A DNA stretch of 38,342 nt from a virus. Shown here in pieces: positions 22,822 through 30,917 of the stretch; position 1 is the stretch's first letter; every line of letters starts with the position of its first letter. Under the pieces are notes generated by a model. The model saw nothing but the letters and a program-made list of their open reading frames with translations. It was not told the DNA's origin and made no database searches. The position numbers and the translations under genes are program-made. The stretch is taken from the IMG/VR virus record IMGVR_UViG_3300037502_001123, positions 1 to 38,342 of that record. One strand, written 5' to 3'.

Positions 22822-23829
22822 TTAAATCAGGGTTTCGAACACAGCCGCGGCGTCACGCACGCGGCCAGTTTTTGCGAGACGCTGCTTTGCCTTGGTGGCT
22901 TCTGAGGTTCGCCGCTGCGGCATCGACTGCGGGACACCCGGCTTCGCCGGCTTCGGCCCCGCCTGTGCTGCAGGCTGCGGACGCTTGGACATGATCCGGT
23001 CGTACTGCAGCGCCTTCCACATCAGGCGCACGGCACGCGGGTCATAAGCCTGGCTCAGTTCCTCATCGGAGAAGCCGACCTCGCGCCCGTATTCACGGAG
23101 CGCCTTGCGGTCCTCTTCCCACCTGCTCTGATCCTTCCATGCGGGGATCCATTCAGTGAGTTTCTGCCGGCCTTCCTGAACAGCCTTCTGGAGGCTGGCG
23201 GCCTGTTCCTGCATCTGCAGGTACTGGACGCGCTGCAGTTCGGACATCGCCGCCTGCTGCCTCTCCTGGCGTTCACGCCAAACGTCTTTCTGGCGAACAT
23301 ACTCAAGCGGATCTTCTGCGTAGAGCCGGTTCCAGTCCGGTTCCTGCGGCACAGCTTCTGCAAGCTGTTGCTGGAGTGCCGTCAAAAGCTGGGCGTACTG
23401 CTGCCGCTCCGCTGCCACTTGATCACGGACCTGGTGGAGCTCATCGCGCTCGCGTGCCAGTGCTTCCGTTTTCTGGCTGAACACCGCAGACCGTTGATAA
23501 CCTTTCGCCGCCTCTTCAACCGTGACCTGTTCGCTCTTGCCGTCGATGACGACGGTGACCAACTGATCAGGGCGAGCCAGCTGCGGGCTCTCTTCTTCCT
23601 CGGTGTCGGCTTCCTCTTCCTCGGCTTCCTCGGCGGCCTCATCAGCCTCCTCGGGGGTCTCTTCCTCGGTGTCGGATGCCTGTAGCGCCTCGACCTGATC
23701 GTCGGTCGAGGTTTCCTCGGCCTCCCCTTCGGGCGTCTGGGTGTCGGGCTTGCCGGCCAGAAAAGCGTCGAAGGCGGATACTGCTTCGGAAATGCCGATG
23801 CCCTGTTCGGGCGTGTCGGTATTCGTCAT
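22822..23829 (-). CDS. Scaffolding protein
   Basis: The 335-residue protein has a very acidic Glu-rich segment (about residues 35-85). A central conserved patch is LVTVVIDGKSEQVTVEEAAK, and long coiled-coil helices rich in Gln, Arg and Glu run from about 110 to 260. The C-terminus is basic. This composition and the position right upstream of the capsid gene are those of internal scaffolds, which guide procapsid assembly and then leave. Confidence 0.8.
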   Translation of the reverse strand: MTNTDTPEQGIGISEAVSAFDAFLAGKPDTQTPEGEAEETSTDDQVEALQASDTEEETPEEADEAAEEAEEEEADTEEEESPQLARPDQLVTVVIDGKSEQVTVEEAAKGYQRSAVFSQKTEALARERDELHQVRDQVAAERQQYAQLLTALQQQLAEAVPQEPDWNRLYAEDPLEYVRQKDVWRERQERQQAAMSELQRVQYLQMQEQAASLQKAVQEGRQKLTEWIPAWKDQSRWEEDRKALREYGREVGFSDEELSQAYDPRAVRLMWKALQYDRIMSKRPQPAAQAGPKPAKPGVPQSMPQRRTSEATKAKQRLAKTGRVRDAAAVFETLI

Positions 23830-23849
23830 TTGTTTCTATACTTTCTTCA

Positions 23850-23929
23850 AGCGTTTCACAACGCTGGATGGTTGTGGACAAGCGTCTCACGACGCTGGTT
23901 CAGGCACGTCCCTAACGCCTGACGGCGTT
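23850..23929 (-). ncRNA. Three tetraloop hairpins in the late mRNA ahead of scaffold
   Basis: Read on the transcribed (minus) strand, three 6-bp stems with 4-base loops follow each other. They are AACGCC-GTCA-GGCGTT (23914-23929), AGCGTC-GTGA-GACGCT (23881-23896) and AGCGTT-GTGA-AACGCT (23850-23865). The last two have GNRA-type GUGA loops and differ only by a compensatory closing pair (C-G against U-A). The first overlaps the stop codon of the 84-residue gene. Such an array may control stability, processing or translation of scaffold and capsid mRNA. Confidence 0.6.
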
Positions 23930-24166
23930 TCGGTTGTTGTGGGCTGCAACCTTCGGCGCGCTTGCGAGCGACGAAAGTTTTGCCCGAATGTCGTCAAGCG
24001 CACGCACATTGGCATGCGCCGTCTCACGTCGCTCGTTCTCGCCAGGCCCAGTGCCGCGCCATTCGAGAATGTAGCGGCGCTCAAGGTCTGACAGGATCTG
24101 CTGCACGACAGGATCATCAAGCAGCTGCTGCGCGCGGATGGCGGTCTCGTGCGGGGTGAGGGTCAT
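23912..24166 (-). CDS. Small conserved-type head protein, 84 residues
   Basis: From ATG 24166, overlapping the portal stop. The helical sequence AQQLLDDPVVQQILSDLERR followed by an ENERRETAHANVRALDDI helix is a pattern I have seen in short proteins between portal and scaffold genes of many phages. No activity is known. Its stop lies in a hairpin. Confidence 0.6.
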   Translation of the reverse strand: MTLTPHETAIRAQQLLDDPVVQQILSDLERRYILEWRGTGPGENERRETAHANVRALDDIRAKLSSLASAPKVAAHNNRNAVRR

Positions 24167-26337
24167 TGGTAGCCGCCTTGCATCGGCTGCTGCTGCCGCA
24201 TCGCGGCCTGCTGCTGCTGCGCCGCGATCTTCGCTGCATCACGCTCGCGCTGCAGCATCGCGTAAAGGTTCTCAACCTGGATCTGCGTGCCGTATTTCAG
24301 CTGCATCTCCGTCGCCTTCAGCCAGATGTCAGCATCAAGGCGATCGCGCTCAAGGTCATCAGCCGCGCGCTGCTTCTCGATCTCAAGCTGCGCCTTCATG
24401 CCGGCGATCTCGATGTCCTTCTGGATCTTCTGTGCCTCGACCTGCGCCAGGATCTGCGCCGGGTCTGGCGCCGCCTGCTGCGGCTGGGCCATCTGCGCCT
24501 CGGCCTCGGGCGTGATCTCGGAGAAGTAGCGCGACGTGTCCTTGAGCCCGGACAGTTCCAGCACCTGCGCCATCGTGTTGCGCAGCTGCTTCACCGACAC
24601 CAGCGGGTTGTTCGGCCCAAGCGTCTGCAAGATCTCTTTCTGCTGCGCGACCACCGTCGTCAGCAACGCCACGCGCTGTTCGATCGAGCCGGTGCCGAGG
24701 CCCACATTCACGACCACGTCCATGTCGGCATCCCAGGAGCGCGGATCAACCGGCACCCACTGGTTCCTCAGACGCACCACGCGGGGGCGGTCCTGGTGTC
24801 GGATTACTTCCTTGAGCAAGCCCCGGAACAGCCGCTTGATGCCGGTCTCGGCAAAGATCCGCGCCACCATCTCAAGGCGCTCCTGCGCGGCGCTCATCGT
24901 CGCCGTCACCGCCGCCTTGGTCGTGGACTGCAGCACGTCGGCATCGAGACCCTGGGACGCCTTCGACATGCCGGTGCGGGACGCCTTCACGTCGTCCAGA
25001 TAGGCAATGATCGGCATCGCCTGCTGGCCGACGAATGTCGAACCCAATTCCTGTATCATCCCCGGCTGCGTCACACGCACCAGGCCGCCCGTCTCGACGT
25101 TCATCAAGTCATCGGCATTCACGGCGCCTTCGACGTAGGCCGTGCGCGGGTGGATGGTCTGCGCCAGACTGTCGAGGGTGTTGCGCACCACGTTCGACTT
25201 GATCAGCTGCAGATCCATCACCTGATCCGCGATCGACGAACCGATCACCATATGGCTCTCGGGGTCGGGGCAGATCACCGCGAACTTGACCTCGTCAACG
25301 ACCTCGTCGTGAACAATGTGCGCGGCGTCTCCAATCGTGCAGATGCGGCGCAACTCGGCGATGCCGTCGCCGTCCTTGTCGATGCGCATGTAGCTCTCGA
25401 CGTAGAAGTAGCGGCGCATCGCCGGATCAACCTCGGTGGCCTCGGCGCCCTGGAACCAGTCGCGGAGCCCCGGATTGCGGATCTGCGCCTCGACGTTGAT
25501 CTCGAACGTGCCGGACGAACCGCCATGCTCCTTGATCGTGTCGCGGTCGTAACCCATCTCGATGAGCTCCGACATCGTCTTGAACGAGCGGTGGCCCACA
25601 TAGTCGGCGGTATCAAGATCACGCGCATTGCGCGCAATCAGGAACTCCTCGGGCGGCACGACCTGAATGCGCTGGCGCTTCTGCTCAAGCCGCCGGCGGA
25701 TCATCACGTCATAGAGCATCGACGGCATGCCAGTCATCGGGTCGAGGTCACCCTCGCCGCTGGCGAACACCGACAAGACCTCGATCTCGCCATCCTGCTG
25801 CAGCACATTCAGCTGCGCGTCGTCGATGCCGGAATACTTCTCTTCGCGAACGCTCGTCGTGGTCTCAGTGTACCACTTGAACACGCCCAGCTTGGACTTT
25901 AGCGCATCCTTGAAGGCCGAATGCAGCAGCGAGAAGCCGGGGTTGTCGGTGTTGAAAATATACGACACGTAATCCGTCGCCTGCTCCGCCATCGGCACAT
26001 CTTCAGCACGGCGCGGCGCGAACTCGACGGGCTTCTCGGACGAGGTGAACACGCGCAGCAGTGACGGCATCATCGACAGGATGACATCGCGCACCTCAGT
26101 CATCACGACCTGGGAGCGGCCCTCTTCCTCATTGCCGAAGGGGTCGCCGCGATAGTACGCCTGCGCCTTCTCACGGGCCGGCGCGATCTCCGTGTCGATG
26201 TAATCCTGCGCGTCCTGAATGGCGGTCTTCACCGCGGCGCCGAACTCATCCTCGGACAGGGGCGACAATTCCAGCACCTCGGGCTCGATCGCCGCCTCGA
26301 CCTGGTCCTCGATCATTTCCGCGAAGCCTTCAGACAC
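24163..26337 (-). CDS. Portal protein (P22-class)
   Basis: The 724-residue protein is close to the P22 portal in length. Early YYRGDPFGNEEEGRSQVV and VMTEVRDVILSMMPSLLRVF (residues 65-105) are the typical clip/stem entry region. DVMIRRRLEQKRQRIQVVPPEEFLIA (about 210-235) is the conserved wing segment, and a long Gln-rich C-terminal helix (620-724) would be the barrel. It forms the dodecameric DNA channel at one capsid vertex. The GTG start directly follows the TAG of the upstream gene. Confidence 0.85.
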   Translation of the reverse strand: MSEGFAEMIEDQVEAAIEPEVLELSPLSEDEFGAAVKTAIQDAQDYIDTEIAPAREKAQAYYRGDPFGNEEEGRSQVVMTEVRDVILSMMPSLLRVFTSSEKPVEFAPRRAEDVPMAEQATDYVSYIFNTDNPGFSLLHSAFKDALKSKLGVFKWYTETTTSVREEKYSGIDDAQLNVLQQDGEIEVLSVFASGEGDLDPMTGMPSMLYDVMIRRRLEQKRQRIQVVPPEEFLIARNARDLDTADYVGHRSFKTMSELIEMGYDRDTIKEHGGSSGTFEINVEAQIRNPGLRDWFQGAEATEVDPAMRRYFYVESYMRIDKDGDGIAELRRICTIGDAAHIVHDEVVDEVKFAVICPDPESHMVIGSSIADQVMDLQLIKSNVVRNTLDSLAQTIHPRTAYVEGAVNADDLMNVETGGLVRVTQPGMIQELGSTFVGQQAMPIIAYLDDVKASRTGMSKASQGLDADVLQSTTKAAVTATMSAAQERLEMVARIFAETGIKRLFRGLLKEVIRHQDRPRVVRLRNQWVPVDPRSWDADMDVVVNVGLGTGSIEQRVALLTTVVAQQKEILQTLGPNNPLVSVKQLRNTMAQVLELSGLKDTSRYFSEITPEAEAQMAQPQQAAPDPAQILAQVEAQKIQKDIEIAGMKAQLEIEKQRAADDLERDRLDADIWLKATEMQLKYGTQIQVENLYAMLQRERDAAKIAAQQQQAAMRQQQPMQGGYQ

Positions 26338-26664
26338 CTACAGCAACCCTCCAACCGGAGGAACGCCACCGTGCTGCCCCTGCGTGCGATACCAATCCCG
26401 ATACCACTGCGGCATCGACGCCAGCGGATCCTTGGCAGAGCCAGTGCCGGCGCCGGGACGCGACACAGCCCCGCCATTCATCCACGGCAGGACTTCCATC
26501 GGGTTCTGGCCGCGGGCCACAGCCTGGTTGAAGAACTGGCTCAGAAGATTGCCGCCCACCATGCCGGCGGGAAGCCCCATGCCGAGCAACGACAGGGCGA
26601 AGGGGTGCGCGTCATCCGGCGCATTGTCGAACACCCATTGCATGCGGTCGGCGGTGTTTTGCAT
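26338..26664 (-). CDS. Hypothetical protein, 108 residues
   Basis: A Gly/Pro/Met-rich protein with a hydrophobic helix around residues 22-45 (FALSLLGMGLPAGMVGGNLL) and a Trp/Tyr-rich segment near the end (MPQWYRDWYR). No family is recognised. Placed between terL and portal, it is likely a minor head component. Confidence 0.5.
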   Translation of the reverse strand: MQNTADRMQWVFDNAPDDAHPFALSLLGMGLPAGMVGGNLLSQFFNQAVARGQNPMEVLPWMNGGAVSRPGAGTGSAKDPLASMPQWYRDWYRTQGQHGGVPPVGGLL

Positions 26665-26667
26665 GGA

Positions 26668-27420
26668 TTAACGCCCCCTCAAGCTGCCGTAGCCACTGGT
26701 CACATGGTGCGTAGAGCCAGGACCGGAGGCCATGCTGGCGTCTTCCTGCGGGTAATTTTTGAACGGCGGGTCCGCCGTCATGTAAGGGATCTTACGGCCA
26801 CCCTGAATGCCGGTCAGATAGCCGCTTGTCGGCTGGCTCAACGCCGTGCGGCGCGGTGTCGTGGCCTGCCCCGGCCAGACTGCATTGCGTGGGATAAGGC
26901 CACGGACGCCGGGGTTCACGGCCTGCCCCGGCCAACCGAAGTTCAAACTGTCAGGGAGCCACGACAGATCGGTGGGCGCCGCCGGTGCCGCCGTCGGGAC
27001 CACGCTCGGGATGTCGCCGACCGCCACATCCTCATCTGCCAGCAAGCCGCCCACGCGGGGGCGCTGGGCGCCCGCCAACGCCTGCAGCATGCCGAGGGCC
27101 TGCTGGGGGTTCCTTGCCGCCACAGGGCGCCCCTGAAGGTCGCCGCCTATCATCGCGCCGCCGGTGGGGGTGCGGAAGTTGGAATAGGTGTTGATGGACG
27201 GACCCATTCCGAAATTTCGGCCCGGCGTCATCGTCGCATAACCGACGGCACGCCCACCCGCCGGGCCGAAGGCCGTGTTCCCGTAGATCGTGTTGCCAGT
27301 CTTGATGCCGAGGCCGCCTCCGCCGCGGGAGGCAGACATACCGCCGGAAGATCCGCCGCCGCCGTAGCTGCTGGACGCGGGATTTGAACTCGGGCCGTAT
27401 GCGGTAGTGTCTTTCGGCAT
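26668..27420 (-). CDS. Gly/Pro-rich hypothetical protein, 250 residues
   Basis: From ATG 27420 (MPKDTTAYGPSS). The first 100 residues are low-complexity Gly/Ser/Thr, and the centre is helical (NPQQALGMLQALAGAQRP). Two WPGQA motifs occur about 20 residues apart with matching DNA. It looks largely disordered and may be a capsid-interior or neck accessory protein. Function is unknown. Confidence 0.5.
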   Translation of the reverse strand: MPKDTTAYGPSSNPASSSYGGGGSSGGMSASRGGGGLGIKTGNTIYGNTAFGPAGGRAVGYATMTPGRNFGMGPSINTYSNFRTPTGGAMIGGDLQGRPVAARNPQQALGMLQALAGAQRPRVGGLLADEDVAVGDIPSVVPTAAPAAPTDLSWLPDSLNFGWPGQAVNPGVRGLIPRNAVWPGQATTPRRTALSQPTSGYLTGIQGGRKIPYMTADPPFKNYPQEDASMASGPGSTHHVTSGYGSLRGR

Positions 27421-27441
27421 CGGGCTCTCTACGGATTGGTG

Positions 27442-27511
27442 GTGGTAGCGGGCTACCACACAACCCCTAGAGATGCAATGTTATAACATTACATTTGAAG
27501 CCTGTGGAAAA
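27442..27511 (-). promoter_or_regulatory. Intergenic control region: hairpin, palindrome, DnaA-box match
   Basis: Between terL and the next gene are three elements: a perfect 7-bp hairpin GTGGTAG-CGGG-CTACCAC (27442-27459), a perfect 14-bp palindrome AATGTTATAACATT (27477-27490) and, on the minus strand, TTTTCCACA (27503-27511), which fits the DnaA box consensus TTWTNCACA. TATAAC inside the palindrome could serve as a leftward -10 box. A secondary late promoter for the head genes is plausible but unproven. Confidence 0.4.
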
Positions 27512-28933
27512 CTACACCACGCCGCGGATCCCCCGCCTCATCGGCTTGCCCGGCACCCACCGGGGCGACCTGCCGCCAACCCGTGACGCCACGGAGGCGA
27601 AGGTCAGCCCCAGGCTGTCGGCCAAGTCAGGCGAACGCAACCCGCGGCGCTTCATCTCCGCCTTGCCCTCCACCTTGATCTTGCCGTTCGACGTGAAGGT
27701 GTAGGTCGGCGCCACCAACTCTTGCCGCAACTCGTCCATCTTCGGCAACCGGCAGGCCCGCGCGTTCAGCCACTCCTTGACCGCCAGCCACAACTCATCC
27801 CGCAGCTTGGCCGCCTGCTGGTTCATCGCCGACGCCTCCGACACGTTCACGTCGCGCACCACATGCCCAAGTTCCCGCAACCGATCCGCCACGCCGGACC
27901 CGAGCCCGATGCTGTCCACGCAGATCTCGGCGGGCTTGTCGAGCTTTGCCTCGTTCACGATGGCACCCGTCAGCTGCATCAGGTCCAGCCCCTGCCAGGT
28001 CTTGAACTCGAGCACGACATTGCCGCGGCGCTTGCACAGGACGGATCTGTCATCGCCGAAGCGCGCCACGTCCAGCCCGTACACGATCGGCTCCTGCGGG
28101 TTCAGTGCGACGTCGCGCACCATCGCCGCGTCCACCAACTCGGCGGCGATCAGCGTGTCGTCGTCTCGCAAGGCAAACTCGCCTAGGACGCGAATTCGGT
28201 ACTGGTTACTGTCAATTCCATAGGTGTCGGCGATCTGCTTCACGAAGTCGGGCGACACGCGCTTGCTGTTGAGGCACGAGACGTGCATCGTTTTCCATTC
28301 GCTCGCCAGCTTGTGGTGCGTCTGGAAGAACAGACCGGAGTTTCTTGTCGGGTTGCCGATCAGGATGGTGCAGGCATTCTCGCCGGACATTGAACCCGCA
28401 GCACTCTCGAACACAGCCTCGGGCACGCCAGACGCCTCGTCGACAATCAGCAGAACGTGCTCGGAGTGAACGCCCGCCAAACTCTCAGGGCGATCCGCTG
28501 AGCTTGTCCTTGCGCTGATAAAGGACGCCTCTGGCGCCGCCTTCAGCATCACCTTCTCGCTCGTCGTCTCAAACAGTGCCTTGATCGGGTCCGGCAGCCG
28601 GTTGATCCAGAACTTCACCTCGTTGAACAGACTGTCGAATAGCTGCGCCGCAGTTGGCGCTGTGCAGATTGATTTCTGCGGCAGGAAACAAACTGCATGC
28701 CAGATCAGGATCCATGAGCAACAGCTTGATTTCCCGACGCCGTGGCCTGCCCGGATCGAGATACGCCGCTCGCCGGCCGCAACCCATCGCATCACTTCTT
28801 CCTGCCAGGGGTCAGGCTCGACGCCCAGCACGTAGCGGACAAAACCGACCGGGTCTGTGCGGTAGGTGTTGACAACCGAAGCCAGTGCGTCGGTCAGGTT
28901 TTGGTTAATGTCGGGGAGTGAAGTGTCGCTCAT
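27512..28933 (-). CDS. terL: Terminase large subunit
   Basis: The 473-residue protein has the ATPase Walker A GHGVGKSS (63-70), Walker B LLIVDE (161-166) and a coupling segment GNPTRNSG (193-200). Nuclease acids are visible in VYGLDVARFGDDRS (D288, D294), EICVDS (D340) and SPDLADSL (D436, D439), as in RNase-H-like terminase nucleases. It pumps and cuts DNA for packaging. The start is ATG 28933, with AAGGAA about nine bases upstream. Confidence 0.93.
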   Translation of the reverse strand: MSDTSLPDINQNLTDALASVVNTYRTDPVGFVRYVLGVEPDPWQEEVMRWVAAGERRISIRAGHGVGKSSCCSWILIWHAVCFLPQKSICTAPTAAQLFDSLFNEVKFWINRLPDPIKALFETTSEKVMLKAAPEASFISARTSSADRPESLAGVHSEHVLLIVDEASGVPEAVFESAAGSMSGENACTILIGNPTRNSGLFFQTHHKLASEWKTMHVSCLNSKRVSPDFVKQIADTYGIDSNQYRIRVLGEFALRDDDTLIAAELVDAAMVRDVALNPQEPIVYGLDVARFGDDRSVLCKRRGNVVLEFKTWQGLDLMQLTGAIVNEAKLDKPAEICVDSIGLGSGVADRLRELGHVVRDVNVSEASAMNQQAAKLRDELWLAVKEWLNARACRLPKMDELRQELVAPTYTFTSNGKIKVEGKAEMKRRGLRSPDLADSLGLTFASVASRVGGRSPRWVPGKPMRRGIRGVV

Positions 28934-28963
28934 GTAACGCTTTCCTTGTCGCGGGCCTGCCAA

Positions 28964-29050
28964 GACTGTTGGCTAATTTTTTTTCGGCTGACGCGCCAGC
29001 CTGCTCGTCACCGGCGGCGGGGTGGGGGCCCCGACGGGGGACGGGGGGGG
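28964..29050 (+). other. G-rich gap with quadruplex-forming motif
   Basis: In the gap between the recombinase stop and terL, the plus strand reads G4-T-G5-CCCCGAC-G5-AC-G8 (29019-29050), a textbook four-tract quadruplex motif with loops of 1, 7 and 2. A run of eight Ts lies close by (28977-28984). The template strand for leftward transcription carries the G tracts. It might mark a packaging (pac) or replication pause site. Confidence 0.55.
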
Positions 29051-29596
29051 TTAGGCCCGCATGATGCGGACGACCGAAGCGCGGCTGATGCCGGTGATCT
29101 CCACGATTTGCGCGATGGTTTTCCCTTGTTCCCGAAGCGCCACTACCTCAGCGCCACGGGCACGTGCTGTTGGCGCCCTGCCCCTGTACTTGCCTTCACC
29201 TTTGGCTTTTGCGATCCCCTCCCGCTGCCGCTCAAGCATAAGCTCACGCTCAAACTGTGCGATTGATCCGAGCATGTTAACCATCAGCTTGCCAGTAGGC
29301 GTCGAGGTGTCGAGGTTTAGCGCCAAGATGTGGAGAGTGACGCCTTTAGCCTGTAGCCTCTCGGTGATCTTCACTAGGTCAGCGACCGAGCGCGCCAGGC
29401 GGTCAAGCTTGGTCACGATCAGAACGTCACCCTCGCGGGCGAAGTCGAGAGCAGCCTCGAGCTGGTCGCGCTTGGCGACTGAACTAACCTGTTCGCTGAA
29501 CAGCTTCTCAATTCCAGCTGCCTGAAGGTCGCGTAACTGGGCCTCAAGGCCTGCGTGCTGCTCGGTTGTTGAGGTTCTCGCGTAGCCGATTTTCAT
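29051..29596 (-). CDS. Serine recombinase (resolvase/invertase family)
   Basis: A 181-residue protein from ATG 29596 (MKIGYARTSTTEQ), with the catalytic Ser at residue 9 and the usual arginines in TKLDRLARSV near 65-74. GKLMVNMLGSIAQFERELMLERQREGI forms the dimer/E-helix, and there is a C-terminal HTH (KTIAQIVEITGISRASVVRIM). This is the full layout of the small resolvase/invertase family. It lies between the terminase subunit genes together with a 67-residue gene and its own promoter, suggesting a cassette. It could resolve phage multimers, invert a segment or mobilise the cassette. Confidence 0.85.
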   Translation of the reverse strand: MKIGYARTSTTEQHAGLEAQLRDLQAAGIEKLFSEQVSSVAKRDQLEAALDFAREGDVLIVTKLDRLARSVADLVKITERLQAKGVTLHILALNLDTSTPTGKLMVNMLGSIAQFERELMLERQREGIAKAKGEGKYRGRAPTARARGAEVVALREQGKTIAQIVEITGISRASVVRIMRA

Positions 29597-29796
29597 TGGT
29601 CTACCTGGATCTTCATGGCGCGGCACATGTCGGTCAAGCTCCAATCAACGAAGGGGGTGTTCACTCCGCTCGTATCGGCAGTGCGAATGAACTTCTGCAA
29701 CCCCAGCATGATCTGTAGATTGAGAGTATCGGTCGGCGAGAGGCGCATGGCCTTAATCTCCTCCAGCGCCGCTTTCATTGCAGGGTCTTCAGCCAT
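29593..29796 (-). CDS. 67-residue protein co-transcribed with the serine recombinase
   Basis: ATG 29796 follows GGAG at eight bases, and the stop overlaps the recombinase start (ATGA). The sequence is helical, with LSPTDTLNLQIMLGLQKFI in the middle and VDWSLTDMCRAMKI near the end. No HTH or known fold is obvious. As first gene behind a palindrome-controlled promoter it may be a regulator or accessory factor of the recombinase. Confidence 0.55.
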   Translation of the reverse strand: MAEDPAMKAALEEIKAMRLSPTDTLNLQIMLGLQKFIRTADTSGVNTPFVDWSLTDMCRAMKIQVDQ

Positions 29797-29807
29797 CGCT
29801 ATCTCCA

Positions 29808-29926
29808 GTGATCAATAAAATCTATGATAATATGATCACTAATGTGCTCAATGTCAACAACCATTCATGTGATCACGCATTACGCTGCGGTCTGGAGTGA
29901 TCGCACAATCAGGGTCTAATGATCAC
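29808..29926. promoter_or_regulatory. Cluster of five GTGATCAC-type palindromes (operator or res site)
   Basis: GTGATCAC or close forms occur at 29808-29814, 29832-29839, 29869-29876 (perfect octamer), 29897-29904 and 29919-29926, with centres 22-37 bp apart. One lies between the -35 and -10 boxes of the leftward promoter and one just upstream of the -35. The last covers the stop of the upstream gene. This could be a repressor operator array, the res/crossover site of the serine recombinase, or a GATC methylation switch. Confidence 0.6.
29827..29857 (-). promoter_or_regulatory. Leftward sigma70-like promoter of the recombinase cassette
   Basis: On the minus strand, TTGACA (29852-29857) is followed by 19 bases and TATTAT (29827-29832), or by 17 bases and CATATT. 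Transcription would begin about 25 bases ahead of ATG 29796. A GATCAC palindrome sits in the spacer, so binding there would block RNA polymerase. Confidence 0.55.
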
Positions 29927-30369
29927 GTCCTGCCCTTGTCATCGTTGCTTTCCTCCACCTTCCCCTCGATCACCTTCATCGCCTGTTCGCGCTTCGCCTG
30001 CAGATCAAGCAGGATTTGCAGGTGCGCCTGCTGAACGTTCGTCGTCGTGACGTTGGCATCCACCTGCTGCGTCGGCTTGCCGTACAAGCGCGACAGCAGC
30101 GCCTCTGAGGCCGCCAGCGCCACGCGCTCGTCATTGCTGGCGCAGAGCTCCACCAGCCGCTTCGCCGCCACCTCCGAGCCGGCCTGCAGCGCCTCGACCA
30201 CTTCCGGCGGCATTGGCCGCCGGCCTGACGGGTTGCCGCTCTGGCCCGGTTGCCAGCGCGTCTCAAGCGGCGGGCCAGGCCGTGCGACTGCCGTGTTGGC
30301 TGGCGCATCTTTACTCTTGGGCACCTTCACCTTCTCGCCTGGCGCGAACCTGATCCCAATCTTCGCCAT
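29923..30369 (-). CDS. Candidate terminase small subunit (DUF5681-like)
   Basis: A 148-residue protein from ATG 30369. Its WQPGQSGNPSGRRP segment (about 39-52) matches the DUF5681 signature. It is followed by a helical part (VVEALQAGSEVAAKRLVELC, ASEALLSRLYG) and a charged tail. Proteins of this type lie directly ahead of phage large terminases and are taken to be DNA-recognition subunits. Here the recombinase cassette separates it from terL. Confidence 0.6.
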   Translation of the reverse strand: MAKIGIRFAPGEKVKVPKSKDAPANTAVARPGPPLETRWQPGQSGNPSGRRPMPPEVVEALQAGSEVAAKRLVELCASNDERVALAASEALLSRLYGKPTQQVDANVTTTNVQQAHLQILLDLQAKREQAMKVIEGKVEESNDDKGRT

Positions 30370-30371
30370 CT

Positions 30372-30917
30372 TCACCCCGCCATCATCACATCGGGCAGCG
30401 CATCGCCCTGCTTCCAATCAACCTTGGGCTTCACGGTCTCGGGATCCACCCTCGCCTGCTCGACCTTGGCGCCAGGGAACGTGATCTTGGCGTCGTTCAC
30501 CATCGAGAACTGCCACAGCACCCGAGCGATCTCCTCCATCGACCAGACCACGGCGGCGCGATCTTCATGCGCCACCGACCAGGCGCCCTCCGGCCCGTCT
30601 ACGACGACCAGGAGACTGCCATCCGGTAGCCGAGCCTCGAGGCGCTTCGGCTTGATGGGATCTGCCCCAGCGGCCTCCGCAGCCGCGTCTAGGGCCATCC
30701 AGGCGTTAACCATGCGCCCTGCCTCGCGCTCGACATCCGCAATCCCCGCCGTAGCCTCTTCGAGGATCTCGGCATTAAGCTTCTCGACCTGCCGGTGGAA
30801 CTTCGCCGCCAAGTCTGCCGACACCAGCCGCGGCAGCCGCCCGACGCCCCACTTGCGTTCCATCCGGTGCGCCACCTCGTCCAGCGCCTCGACGGCGATT
30901 TGTGAGCGGGCCTTCAC
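30372..30917 (-). CDS. Hypothetical protein, 181 residues
   Basis: A mixed alpha/beta protein with a helical first half (heptad-like MVNAWMALDAAAEAAGAD near 68-85) and beta strands such as LPDGSLLVVVDGPEG. It ends close to the small-terminase start. It resembles unassigned proteins of phage packaging/replication regions; function is unknown. Confidence 0.55.
   Translation of the reverse strand: MKARSQIAVEALDEVAHRMERKWGVGRLPRLVSADLAAKFHRQVEKLNAEILEEATAGIADVEREAGRMVNAWMALDAAAEAAGADPIKPKRLEARLPDGSLLVVVDGPEGAWSVAHEDRAAVVWSMEEIARVLWQFSMVNDAKITFPGAKVEQARVDPETVKPKVDWKQGDALPDVMMAG

Noticed and set aside
24166-25902. Long plus-strand open frame opposite the portal gene
   Set aside because: It is antisense to a well-supported portal protein; its translation is His/Arg/Leu-rich with no motif and results from GC-rich codon bias.
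26371-27387. Plus-strand 338-codon frame opposite the head-region genes
   Set aside because: Arg/His/Ala-rich shadow of two leftward genes, with no ribosome-binding context.
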